Positions 10,869 to 21,729 of a stretch of DNA of 64,000 nt are shown one piece after another. The DNA is from Neonectria sp. B-13 (taxonomy: Eukaryota > Ascomycota > Sordariomycetes > Hypocreales > Nectriaceae): contig NOKP01000001.1 of assembly GCA_002682825.1 (NCBI GenBank), forward strand, positions 3,103,296 to 3,167,295, in the 5' to 3' direction. Numbering within the stretch: position 1 is the stretch's first letter; every line of letters starts with the position of its first letter. The translations under genes were made by a program, and so were the position numbers. Below the pieces are notes generated by a model that was not told the DNA's origin, searched no databases, and was given only the letters and a program-made list of their open reading frames with translations.

Positions 10869-13102
10869 TTAAGGGTGAACAGAAAAGCACTGACTGACGT
10901 CGCTCGACTCCGGCCGAGATAAGAAAAATGTCTCAGCGCCGTTGCTGGGCCGGCAAGCCTGCGCGCTGGCTGGATGGCTGGGGGGAGGAACTTGTTTGGC
11001 TGGCTGGCTGGCCAGCGGCGCAGGAAGCTGACGTTGGCGTTCTTGGGGGTTCCTTTGGGGGGGAGGGGAGAAAACTCCGTGGGTAGGTGTTGAGATGCCA
11101 CTCCCGGTCCCCGGAGATGCGAGCGACGAGCCTTGTCTGCTCTGGCAGGGACGGGGAAGCGGGAGCTTGAAACTTGGAGGAGGGATGGGCGGGAGTGTGT
11201 CTGTGTTGTGCCTGTGTGCGCCTGTACCTGGGTGCCCCCGTGCCATTCGCCGGGATTGTGTCAATCCCAGGGCCATCGAGAAATCGAGATGCCTTCTTCG
11301 GCATTGCTCAGCCCTACCTAAACCCAAGTACTTGCCTACTTACTACGTACCCGTCGTTCCCTATCCAATCGATCTGGATTTTCTGGGCTTTTCTTTATTC
11401 CCATGCTAACCTTAACGTCACCGGTTTCCCTAGGTTGGGGTACACCGCACACCGAGCCGAGGTCGGAGCTGGGGTAGCTCGCTGGTGGTTCGGAGGGGAG
11501 GCCGGCGTGAACTTCCTTATGGGAAAGAAACACAAAGAGAATGCCTAGAACGTGGGAGAGCCCGTTCGGTCACATCTGCGACACTGACCCGGCGGAGGGG
11601 AGCGAAATGCGCACCAATGGAATAGCCGACTTAGTCATTGGGCTAGTTTGCGATGTGCCCGGCCTGCCAACAGAAAGAAATCTTCGGACCAGGTGAGAGA
11701 GAGCCATGCCTGCGTTCTATCAACAAGGGGAAGAGGGGGGTGGGTTGGGGTTGGGGCAATTTGGGTTTTGGGAGGGCGTGAGTAGATCCCCCATCTCGGC
11801 TGGTGGATGGAAGTGAGAGGGTGGGAGTGGACGGGGGGTGTGCGTGCGGGTGGGCGAGGGATGGAATGAAGGCGAGACGAGAAGGAGACGAGAGGGCGAG
11901 AGAGCTTGAGAGCCTGACAGGGTGAGGAGGATACGGGGGATGGAGCTCCGTGATGAGGCGTGGAGCAAAGACTCTGCGTCGCCGGTCTTCGACCTCCGTG
12001 GGGGTGGGGTCCTCGTGGGAATAAACAACGTCTTCAGACTTCATGTGGGCGGGAATGAGGGGCCAAGGTGGATGTGGGATGGAGATCATCCAGGCGAGAC
12101 TCGAGAAGCTACAGACACAGCCTCGGGTCATTTCGTTTGCCAACGACGGGAAGTCACCGAGCCCCATGATGGCTTTTCCCGCCCAGCATTCCATCCCGCC
12201 AGCATCCAAGGCATCGGCTACAGCAGGCCTTTGTGATCCATCCAGCGGGCCGGCTCCCAGCCAGACTGTGCTGCGCAGTGGCACATCCCCCCCATCCTCC
12301 ATCCCATCCCCCCCCGGGCGTGTCTCGAATGTTGTTTTATCATGTATGCCGTGGTGGTGTTGAAGGGTCGGCCGGCGAGCGGCGAGCCGCGCGTATGGGT
12401 GCCCGTGGGGAACAAAAAGAAAAAGAAAAGAAAAAGCACTGAGACGATCCAGTATCCAACGGAGTCAGACGGGAGGCCAGCACCCGGACAGCTACCACAT
12501 GGCGACGGCCACGGGGACGGCGACCGATACTGCACCCCGCACTCGCCCACCGAGCTGGGGGCTCGGACCTGGAGCTCGGAGCTCGAGCGAGCTGTAGGTA
12601 GCTGAGAAGCTGGAGATTCGGCGCTGCCCGCCGCTGCAGCATTCGCCGGCACAAAATAGGCCGCCCGGGCCTGGCTATGCCGGGGGCTTGACGGCGCCTG
12701 GGTGCCTGGGGCGGCGCTGATCAGTGATGACCCGGGGGCACGCTGACGATCCAAGCAAGGCCCCCATGGTCCATAAACCAGTCCCGAGATACTGCAAGAT
12801 GCTCGCGTCGGCAGGTTGCGTTGCGCAGGCAGCGCTGAGGCTCTGTGTGTGGGAGAGCTGCGGGACAGGGATCCAGGGGCGAGCGCCGTCTCCTAGGGTC
12901 CAGCCAGTTGCCAGGGACTTGCGACTTGGGTCCAAGTTTACGTGGTACGGTAGTACATCCTCGGCATTAGGGAAAGGCCCAAGTCGATGCAAACGTGGAT
13001 CCTCCACTGGCCTTCCCTTTGTCCATGGCAAGGGCATGGCAAGCCATGGCGAAACCACAGGCTGTGGCCGCAACGCCGGCGTCCGGCGTGTGGGACGTAC
13101 AA

Positions 13103-13189
13103 ACCTCTAGAGGTAAGGTGTGGTGCGGACAACCTCTAGAGGTAAAGTGTGGTGCGGACGACCTCTAGAGGTAAAGCGTGCTGCGGTAG
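13103..13189. repeat. 29-bp tandem repeat, three copies, each with a 12-bp palindrome
   Basis: Copies start at 13103, 13132 and 13161. Each begins with the perfect palindrome ACCTCTAGAGGT followed by GTAAGG/GTAAAG-like and TGTGGTGCGG sequence. Copies 1 and 2 differ at two positions and copy 3 is more diverged at its end. The array sits about 1.9 kb upstream of the pyruvate carboxylase ATG. Phased palindromes could bind a dimeric factor, but this is inference. Confidence 0.85.
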
Positions 13190-15035
13190 GGTGATGTTGG
13201 CCTACGTGGACGCAAATACGAACCAAGGATTGTTGAGGAGGAAGAATTTTCTTCACGTCATTTGAGCACACCATCTATCCGATGAGCGGACATCGGTCGG
13301 AGGCGTTTCGGTGGTTATTTGGCAAGGTAGCTTGGGATGGGGAGAGTTGGGCGAGAAACACGGGGGCATAGACTCATACATACTAGTATTCGTGGAGTGA
13401 GGTCAAAGAGGGTTGTCAACGGTTCCAGTCAGTTGCGGCGAGCCAGAGAGAAACAAGCCGTGGAGGGGAAAGGCCGCCGACTATCGAGGGCCGCTGATTG
13501 GCCAATGGCTAACTGTGAGCAAACGCGATTGTGTGAGTGTCTCATGAGTTGCGTCAAGGGCGCTTTTCGTCGCAAACAAGGCCGAGATGGCGGTCCCCAT
13601 TTCCCATACTCCGTAGCTCCTGTCCAGCCGTCCAGCCATTCGGGCCAATTCAGCCCATCCAACAAAATACACACGCCCATGGATCGATAACGCATCTCGT
13701 CTTATCCTCCGTCTCCGTCCTGGTCCTATCCCATCTCATCCCGCCCCGGCCGGACCTGGTGACCGTGGCCGCATCCCACACACACCTCGTTCTGGTTCTG
13801 TTGCTCACACATCTCTAAGATGAGCTCTCTCACACGCCCCCCATGTCTTTCCATGCCCACACGGCTGTGACATTTTGGCTGCTCCCGGGCGAGGCGCGGC
13901 AGTCGTTGTCTGCCTCCCTTAGCTATCCATCCCAGCTGCGGCGCTGCAACAACAACAGCCATGCGCCGCGGTTGCACCACCCACCACCACGCCGCTGGGC
14001 TCCCCGGCAAAAGCAGATGTTGCTTCGCTCGCCTGCAGAAGTCCGATGCTGCAGCAGACAAGACCGGGCCGGTCCAGCCTCCCAGGCAGTTCGATTTCCA
14101 TAGATCCGTGGAATCCAGGACGAACACCCCTCCGGAGAGTCACAGGGACAGCTTCTTGCACGAGGACCCTGCAGTTTCGCGCCGCGGTGTGTGTAGTAGT
14201 ATTGGATTGTACGAACATGTCCAGTAGACCAAGTACCTACCGTGACCGTACTACGTAGCAGAGCCAAGAGCCAAGTGCAAACAGCCAAAGAGCCGAGTCC
14301 CACCCCCAGCTACCTGCAACAACACCTCCATTCAAGGGACTAGCACCGTAGTGGAGGTAACCGCCAGGGAAATTTTCCCATGGGAGGGCGGGCAGCAGAA
14401 AAAGCGGCACGCTTGTGAGGCATGCTTCTACGTCCGCCCCCAGCTCCGCAAAAGGCACGGTTAACCGCCCGACTAGCGGCTTCCTTCTAACTGGGACTAT
14501 CCAAGCCATGCCATGCCCGGTGGATGATGGAAGGTACGGCCGTCGGCAGGTACCTGCTAGTAGGTAGACTACCTCGCGCCCCCAGGCTGGGCTGAGACAG
14601 GACCAGGACTACGAAGTACTGGGGCACTTCCCGTGGGAAGGTACGTGTATGTACGTGCGTGGGTAGCTCCTTCCCCGGCCGCCGGGTGTGTCACCGAGTC
14701 TGAGCTCGAGGGCCGTCCTACAAAATCCCCTCACCCGCCTGCCTTCCCCCTCCTCTCTTTCTCTCTCCTTTAAGCCCCAACCTCTCTCCCCTTTGCCACC
14801 GAAGTATTTACTACGTCCAGCTGCCTGTTTCCTGTGCTACTGGGTGATATCGTGGCCAATTCGTGAGCCGGAAGAGCTGTCGTGGTATCTTCATACCGAC
14901 AAGCGTGCTCCTTACCCCACCACTTCCCAAGACCCCGCCATCGCCGACAAAGCTCCCCGCCAGAGCTTCCTCGCAACTCGCGCCCTGCTGCCTCCATCAC
15001 CATCACCACCAGTCCCTCACAGCAAACCGCCCAAA

Positions 15036-18000
15036 ATGGCCACCGCCGATGCCCCCCAGCAGCCCCTGACCTTCAACGATGTCTTCGAGGAGGTCGAGGA
15101 GGAGGAGGAGGAGGAGATTCACATCGAGCCCAAGGAGTCTACCACGGTCCACCACATCCGTGCCAACTCCAGCATCATGCACGTCAAGAAGATTCTTGGT
15201 GAGTGACCCCGGGCTTCCGGACCGTCAATGGGGCCTCAATTGGCCTCGGACGGTCCCCGAAAGAACATGCACTGACCCGATTCTTCTCGCTCTGCAGTTG
15301 CCAACCGTGGTGAAATCCGTAAGTCCCCAGCGATCCTCCCTCGACAGACCCGCAATTCGCTAACATGTGAACAGCCATTCGTGTATGACAAGCCCGTCCA
15401 TTCCATCCGACCGACCGCCTAGTGTTTAGAACCCGCCAAGCTGACCCGCATTTCAATCGATAGATCTTCAGAACTGTGAGTCTTTGGCCCCGACCGCGAC
15501 CGCGACCGCTACTACGAGACTTGGGCTGACCGTTGTGATTGTTTAGGCTCACGAGCTGTCGCTGCACACCGTTGCAGTCTTCAGTTATGAGGACCGTCTG
15601 AGCATGCACCGACAGAGTACGCGACCTACCCACCCCCACAGTGCTGGTGATTTGTTTTGCTGACCATTCTTTTTCAACAGAGGCCGACGAGGCCTACGTC
15701 ATTGGCAAGCGTGGACAGTACACCCCTGTCGGCGCCTACCTGGCTGGTGACGAGATCATCAAGATTGCCGTCGAGCACAATGTGCAGATGATCCATCCCG
15801 GTTCGTTTTGACTCATTTCAGTATCACAACGCACGACGTACTGATACTGGTGTTAGGTTACGGTTTCCTGTCCGAGAACGCCGAGTTCGCTCGCAACGTC
15901 GAGAAGGCTGGCCTTATCGTAAGCTATGCCCCACGAGTTGCTGCTGTACCACGCACTGACCCCCACCACCCTAGTTCATCGGTCCCTCCCCCCATGTCAT
16001 CGACTCCCTTGGCGACAAGGTTTCCGCCCGAAAGCTGGCCATTGCTGCCAACGTCCCCGTCGTCCCTGGTACCAAGGGTGCCGTCGAGAAGTTCGAGGAG
16101 GTCAAGGAGTTCACAGACAAGTATGGCTTCCCAATCATTATCAAGGCTGCCTACGGCGGTGGTGGCCGAGGTATGCGTGTCGTCCGCGAGCAGTCCACCC
16201 TGGAGGAGAACTTCGAGCGTGCCACGTCCGAGGCCAAGACTGCCTTCGGTAACGGCACCGTCTTCGTCGAGCGCTTCCTCGACAAACCCAAGCACATTGA
16301 AGTCCAGCTCCTCGGTGACAACCACGGCAACATTGTCCACCTGTACGAGCGTGACTGCTCCGTCCAGCGACGACACCAGAAGGTCGTTGAGATTGCCCCC
16401 GCCAAGGATCTCCCTGCCGATGTCAGGGACAACCTCCTGGCTGATGCCGTCCGATTGGCCAAGTCCGTCAACTATCGCAATGCAGGCACTGCGGAGTTCT
16501 TAGTTGACCAGCAGAACCGCTATTACTTCATTGAGATCAACCCTCGTATCCAGGTTGAGCACACCATCACTGAGGAGATCACTGGCATCGATATCGTTGC
16601 CGCTCAGATTCAGATCGCTGCCGGTGCCACCCTTCAGCAGCTCGGCTTGACTCAGGACCGCATCTCTACCCGTGGTTTCGCCATCCAGTGCCGAATCACT
16701 ACCGAGGATCCCGCCAAGGGCTTCCAGCCTGACACTGGCAAGATCGAGGTCTACCGCTCATCTGGTGGAAACGGTGTCCGTCTCGATGGTGGAAATGGCT
16801 TTGCCGGTGCTGTCATCACTCGTAAGTGTCCCTTTTTTTCATATTTTTTTCCCCTATTCTTTTCACGCATTTCATTGTGATTTCGCCTTTACACCTGCCC
16901 TCAGCATGTCTACGCGTTCCTTCTCTCAAGCACCGCTCACTGCCTCTCTTTAACATTACTACGCTATCTTGTCTTCATTTTGATCCCTAACCCGAACACT
17001 ACTCCTAATCCCTAACTCGAACACTACTCCCAACTCCTAACCTGAATCACTATGCTGTCTTGTCTTCATTGTCCCAGAAGCACATTGGCACTACTGCTGT
17101 TTCTTCCGTCGATACCACTGTCGTCGGCGACCCCACTCCCTTTTCTTCGTCATCATCCACCCCAACATTGCTATGTCTCTTAGTTTGCTGTCTCTCAAGC
17201 ACCATCTACCACCGCACTTCAACATCACCACATCTTGGGTTCATTTACTAACATCATTGGAAGCTCACTATGACAGTATGCTTGTCAAAGCCACTTGCCA
17301 CGGATCCACGTACGAAATAGCCCGCAGAAAGGTCCTCCGAGCGCTGATCGAGTTCCGTGTTCGCGGCGTCAAGACCAACATTCCTTTCTTGGCTTCTCTC
17401 CTGACTCACCCCACCTTTATCGATGGTAACTGCTGGACTACTTTCATCGACGATACCCCTCAACTCTTCGACCTCATCGGCAGCCAGAACCGTGCCCAGA
17501 AGCTGCTGGCTTACCTTGGTGATGTTGCCGTCAACGGCAGCAGCATCAAGGGCCAGATTGGCGAGCCCAAGCTCAGGACAGAGATCAACGTGCCTGAGAT
17601 CATTGCCTCCGACGGCACCAAGGTTGATGTCAGCCAGCCCTGCCGAAAGGGATGGCGCAACATCATCCTCGAGGAAGGCCCCAAGGCCTTTGCCAAGGCC
17701 GTTCGTGACTACAAGGGCACCCTTCTCATGGACACCACCTGGCGTGATGCCCACCAGTCTCTTCTGGCTACCCGTGTCCGAACCGTCGATCTCCTCAACA
17801 TTGCCAAGGAGACCAGCCACGCTCTGTCCAACCTGTACTCTTTGGAGTGCTGGGGTGGTGCTACCTTCGATGTCGCCATGCGTTTCCTCTACGAGGACCC
17901 TTGGGACAGACTCCGCAAGATGCGCAAGCTCATCCCCAACATCCCCTTCCAGATGTTGCTCCGTGGCGCCAACGGTGTCGCTTACGCTTCGTTGCCCGAC

Positions 18001-19672
18001 AACGCTATCGACCACTTTGTCGACCAGGCCAAGAAGAACGGTGTCGATATCTTCCGAGTTTTCGATGCCCTGAACGATATTAACCAGCTCGAGGTTGGTA
18101 TCAAGGCTGTTCACAAGGCCGGCGGTGTCGTTGAGGCTACCGTGTGCTATAGTGGAGATAGTAAATTCCCCCGTCCTCTATTCTGTATTATTCTTGCTAA
18201 TCATGTCTCCAGTGCTCAACCCCAAGAAGAAGTACAACCTCAAGTACTACCTTGACCTTGTCGACAAGCTCGTGGCCCTCGACATTCACGTCCTCGGCAT
18301 CAAGGACATGGCTGGTGTTCTCAAGCCCCACGCCGCCACCCTTCTCATTGGCTCCATCCGTGAGAAGTACCCCGACCTTCCCATCCACGTCCACACCCAC
18401 GACTCTGCCGGTACCGGTGTTGCCTCCATGGTCTCTTGCGCCAAGGCCGGTGCTGATGCCGTCGATGCCGCCACCGACAGCTTGTCTGGCATGACCTCGC
18501 AGCCCAGCATCAACGCCATCATCGCCTCCCTTGAGGGCAGCGATTGCGACCCCGGTCTGGATCCCCGCCAGGTCCGAGCCCTCGACATCTACTGGTCCCA
18601 ACTTCGTCTGCTCTACTCTCCCTTCGAGGCTCATCTTGCTGGCCCCGACCCCGAGGTCTACGAGCACGAGATCCCTGGTGGTCAGCTCACAAACATGATG
18701 TTCCAGGCATCTCAGCTGGGTCTCGGATCCCAGTGGCTTGAGACCAAGAAGGCGTACGAGCACGCCAACGACCTCCTTGGTGACATTGTCAAGGTTACCC
18801 CCACCTCCAAGGTTGTCGGTGATCTTGCCCAGTTCATGGTTTCCAACGGCCTGTCCTCCGAGGATGTCAAGGCTCGTGCCTCTGAGCTAGATTTCCCCGG
18901 CTCTGTCCTCGAGTTCCTCGAGGGCATGATGGGCCAGCCCTTCGGTGGCTTCCCTGAGCCTCTGCGCACGGATGCTCTCCGTGGCCGACGCAAGCTCGAC
19001 AAGCGTCCCGGTCTGTTCCTTGACCCTATCGACTTTGTCAAGGTCAAGCGTGAGATTGGCAAGAAGTTCGGCGCCCCCGTCACCGAGTGTGACATTGCCT
19101 CTTACGTCATGTACCCCAAGGTCTTTGAGGACTACAAGAAGTTCGTTCTTCAGTACGGCGATCTCTCCGTCCTGCCTACCCGATACTTCCTTACCCGACC
19201 TGAGATTGGCGAGGAGTTCAACGTGGAGCTCGAGAAGGGCAAGGTCCTCATTCTGAAGCTCCTTGCTGTCGGTCCTCTGTCTGAGAACACTGGCCAGCGT
19301 GAGGTCTTCTTCGAGATGAACGGCGAAGTCCGACAGGTCACCGTCATTGACAAGAAGGCCGCTGTCGAGAACATCAGCCGACCCAAGGCCGATGCCAACG
19401 ATACCAGCCAGGTTGGCGCTCCCATGTCTGGTGTCCTAGTTGAGCTCCGAGTTCACGAGGGCTCTGAGGTCAAGAAGGGTGACCCTCTTGCCGTTCTGTC
19501 CGCCATGAAGATGGTAAGTTTATTTTCTGCATCAATCATCACTTTCCACTAACCATCTGCACAGGAAATGGTCATCTCTGCTCCCCACAGCGGAAAGGTC
19601 GCTAGCGTCCAGGTCCGCGAGGGTGACTCCGTCGATGGCTCGGACTTGGTCTGCCGAATTGAGAAGGCTTAA
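15036..19672 (+). CDS. pyc: Pyruvate carboxylase
   Basis: Eleven exons: 15036-15198, 15298-15318, 15375-15382, 15464-15475, 15547-15616, 15681-15800, 15857-15918, 15975-16821, 17264-18160, 18213-19513 and 19565-19672, giving 1202 aa, the usual length. All introns are GT-AG and the frame is continuous. Order: an acidic Glu-rich N-terminus (about 19-30) without a mitochondrial presequence, as in cytosolic fungal enzymes; biotin carboxylase/ATP-grasp domain with VANRGEIPIRIFR and GGGGRGM (213-219); carboxyltransferase domain with [10 protein letters not shown] from residue 591 and a metal-site HVHTHD; and a C-terminal biotinyl domain with AMKM (1164-1167, biotinylated Lys 1166). It makes oxaloacetate from pyruvate, bicarbonate and ATP. 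Exons 2-4 are micro-exons of 21, 8 and 12 bp. Intron 8 (442 bp) is far longer than the others and contains tandem repeats. The start is the first ATG of the frame, in CAAAATGG context. Confidence 0.96.
16984..17033. repeat. 25-bp tandem repeat inside pyruvate carboxylase intron 8
   Basis: Two adjacent 25-bp units (16984-17008 and 17009-17033) differ at two positions, with a degenerate third unit following. The array is flanked on both sides by near-identical CTRTCTTGTCTTCATT blocks (about 16963 and 17053), so a larger segment looks duplicated within the intron. Confidence 0.75.
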
Positions 19673-20211
19673 TTGTCTGTTAAGTAAAAAGCGAGCATGA
19701 ATACCGCGTTGCGTTGTTAACAAGGGATGGGGATGGACTGGTTTACGGCTTAGGTTAAATTGCTATACATCCCACAGTTTGGCTGTTGGGAAGAGAGCAA
19801 TGGTTATGGCGCGGGGGACGATGTCCTTTGATTATTGATATTGCTAAAAGGACTTCGAATACAAGTACCTACAATTCTTTTATGACACCAAGAAAGCAAT
19901 TCTACAGTGATGTGCACCTTTGGCAGCTTTAACTGCTGTTCATAATGACTGCATGTAGTAAATTGAGGAACCAAGATATATGGTGATTGGGAGATAACAC
20001 AACTCGCTTTTCTATAGATGGTTAAGATACTCGGGGCACTTAGGATACTTAAAACCCTTACGAGATTAGGACGCTTACGATACTTAGGATGCTGAGGACA
20101 CTTAGTCAAGCTCAATGGGATCCAATGCGAGCTATCGCCCTTCCAAACCGCTCTTGCGTCAGAGATCCCTTTGAAAATCTCATCTCATTGTCCCTTGTCA
20201 GCGTTAGATTA
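19673..20211. other. 3' flank of pyc and degenerate repeat tract
   Basis: About 540 bp between the ends of the convergent pyc gene and the frameshifted orphan gene. G+C drops here. A degenerate short-repeat tract at about 20021-20105 carries several copies of a CTTAGGATRCT-like unit. No gene seen. Confidence 0.55.
20021..20105. repeat. Degenerate short tandem tract (CTTAGGATRCT-like)
   Basis: Irregular repeats of about 10-11 bp related to CTTAGGATACT recur through this stretch at the left border of the AT-rich island. The superficial TTAGG resemblance is not a telomeric array, because no TTAGGG run is present. Confidence 0.45.
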
Positions 20212-20914
20212 CTAGTTAAACAAGTCGTCGAATTCCCCTTGCGACTTTTCCTGCTTCAGGATCTGGTTGGGCTTTTTGCTAGCCGTGGCTGACTGACCGG
20301 TGGGCGCTGGTCGCTGGTCGCTTTGCGGACTGTCTTGCTGGCTTTTGCGTGAAGGCCTTCGTCAGTGCGTTAAGTATTGCTGCCGACTGGGACCTGGCTG
20401 CTGTCTTCGGTGGCGTCGTGAGTGGCTTCGCGAGCGTCGGAGGCTGCGCCGGAAAGTTGGCCTGGCTCATCGTCTGTATCCACGACGTCCTTTACAGCGC
20501 TTTTGACTTGTCTAATGAAGCTATCATCAACCTGAAGCTTCGTCAAGTTGCGGGGTGTCTGTTCGCGGGTACTGGCGTCTTTAGGCTGGTAGTAGTCAAA
20601 GAGTGTGTCCTTCGTGGTGATAAATAGGCCTGCCAGGAGGTGGGTTCCGTCCAGCTCATTACTGTTGTACTCGAACCCGTGCTTGTGAAAGTATTTCTCG
20701 AGATAGATGAGTGCGTACTCATACGGCCAGATCTTGGATCTCTGTTTGGCTTGTTCATAAATCTCTAGTACCCGTCGACGTCGTCAAGCTCAGGGCTGAT
20801 TCTAAGCAAGCTCAAAGCGATTCCATTGTCCATGTCCAGAAGGCCTTGCTCGTTCTCGTCCTCGCTGGGGGCGCTGGTGACAATGTCGGTGGCGGTGTCA
20901 GATTTGTCGGCCAT
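20212..20914 (-). pseudogene. Unrecognised acidic-protein gene with two frame breaks
   Basis: From the ATG at 20914 (MADKSDTATDIVTS) the frame is open for 49 codons to TAG 20767-20765. Convincing coding sequence then continues in another frame (EIYEQAKQRSKIWPYEYALI...) to TAA 20372-20370, and a third frame supplies a credible C-terminus (KKPNQILKQEKSQGEFDDLF) to TAG 20214-20212. Codons are strongly C-ending across all three segments, as in expressed genes nearby. No GT-AG intron explains the first break; a weak one (GTCCCA donor) could explain the second. Each break fits loss of one base, making the whole span a multiple of three for about 234 aa. The protein would be acidic at the N-terminus, helical in the middle and Gln/Ser/Pro-rich near the end. 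I recognise no family. It may be a recent pseudogene or contain sequencing errors. Confidence 0.5.
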
Positions 20915-21178
20915 GTTCTTAATAGTGGTGTTGTATATGGAGGCGTGAAGTGAGTCTTGAAGGCACGTTGGCGGATCTGGAATGTGGCTGCTGGGAGCGA
21001 TTGGATTTGGAGAAGCGAAGTTGATTTGAGGTACGAGGTAAGATCTGGAATTTATCTGTGGTAGAGGAAAATAAAAGGTTGTAAGGAGAAAAGTCTTGCC
21101 TGCTGAACCTCGTGGGATGATGTTCTCTTTAAGGCTCTGGTTGGTGATACATTGATTGGTATGTCATGTAGTGCTATT

Positions 21179-21214
21179 AAACCTGCATTTTTATTTATTT
21201 CAATTTGCAGGTTT
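21179..21214. other. Hairpin with AATAAA in its loop, between the two orphan genes
   Basis: AAACCTGCA (21179-21187) and TGCAGGTTT (21206-21214) are perfect inverted repeats separated by 18 bases. On the minus strand the loop contains AATAAATAAA, a polyadenylation-like signal. It lies 36 bp past the stop of the 159-aa gene, so it is probably part of its 3' end. The structure is seen directly, the role is inferred. Confidence 0.5.
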
Positions 21215-21249
21215 TAATTGACTATCCATGTTCAGTCCCCTAAGAAGCC

Positions 21250-21729
21250 TTATTTATTTCCGGTGATCTTCCTCAACCTCTCCTCCCGAGGTTTCGCCCA
21301 ATGATATACTCTATTAGAGAGATTGTATGCCTTTCCAATGCTGTATCGACCCAATCTAAAAAATAAATCATCCGCTTCATTCTTCACGACCTTCCGTAAT
21401 GGAGCTTTGAACGTTGGCCCACGCACTAGCTGCCGAGGTTGCCCTCTAGAGTGTGAGTGGACTTGATGGGCCTGGCGAGACTCATCGTTGAGCTGTGAAA
21501 ACTCAGTGAACGGGCTAGTACCCTTGACATGATAATGCGTGCTATTGTGGTTGATCTGGACCTGGTTGGTCTGGTTGGTCCGGTTGAACTGGCTGTGATT
21601 TTGACCACGCTCTTGGGTGCGATCTTGGGTGCGATCTTGGCTGTGGTTTTGGTTTATGTAGGGTGTGTTGTATACGACTTCTGGTGTATATTCGTCAGGG
21701 ACAATTGGCTTCTTAGGAGGAAAGGGCAT
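21250..21729 (-). CDS. Unrecognised 159-aa protein, Asn/Gln-rich middle, basic tail
   Basis: Single-exon frame from ATG 21729 (MPFPPKKPIVPDEYTPE). Residues about 25-70 are rich in Asn/Gln/Thr with short imperfect repeats (QDRTQDRTQERGQNHSQ), and the C-terminal third is basic and may fold (LGRYSIGKAYNLSNRVYHW, then a Lys/Arg-rich end). Codons in the repeat part are mainly C-ending, arguing for real coding rather than chance in AT-rich DNA. A TATA-like element (minus strand of 21864-21870) and a CA/CT-rich leader lie about 135 bp upstream. No signal peptide, membrane segment or known domain was seen. With the frameshifted acidic-protein gene downstream on the same strand it forms an orphan pair in an AT-rich island. 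The plus strand has a hydrophobic mirror frame (21529-21792), which I take as a shadow. Confidence 0.6.
   Translation of the reverse strand: MPFPPKKPIVPDEYTPEVVYNTPYINQNHSQDRTQDRTQERGQNHSQFNRTNQTNQVQINHNSTHYHVKGTSPFTEFSQLNDESRQAHQVHSHSRGQPRQLVRGPTFKAPLRKVVKNEADDLFFRLGRYSIGKAYNLSNRVYHWAKPREERLRKITGNK

Larger units (their letters stand above)
9881..15035. other. Large gene-free stretch and pyruvate carboxylase leader
   Basis: About 5.1 kb without a convincing gene. Several open frames exceed 100 codons (for example at 11643-12302 and 12218-12754 on the minus strand), but they are Pro/Ser/His/Arg-rich, lie in compositionally simple DNA and show no family motif. It holds a 29-bp tandem array at 13103-13189, a related palindrome at 10859-10868, a G/T-rich tract near 10975-11085, TAC...GTA words at 13607 and 14610, and a pyrimidine-rich leader from about 14700 to the pyruvate carboxylase ATG. 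Confidence 0.55.

Noticed and set aside
11643..12754. Two overlapping long open frames on the minus strand upstream of pyruvate carboxylase
   Set aside because: Composed of Pro/His/Ser/Leu low-complexity runs arising from G-rich simple DNA on the plus strand; no family features.
13103..13189. Tandem array considered as CRISPR-like or as a transposon terminus
   Set aside because: Eukaryotic nuclear DNA, no unique spacers (units are directly adjacent), and no associated coding or terminal repeats.
20041..20105. TTAGG-containing tract as an internal telomere repeat
   Set aside because: No run of TTAGGG/CCCTAA units; repeats are irregular and of a different unit.
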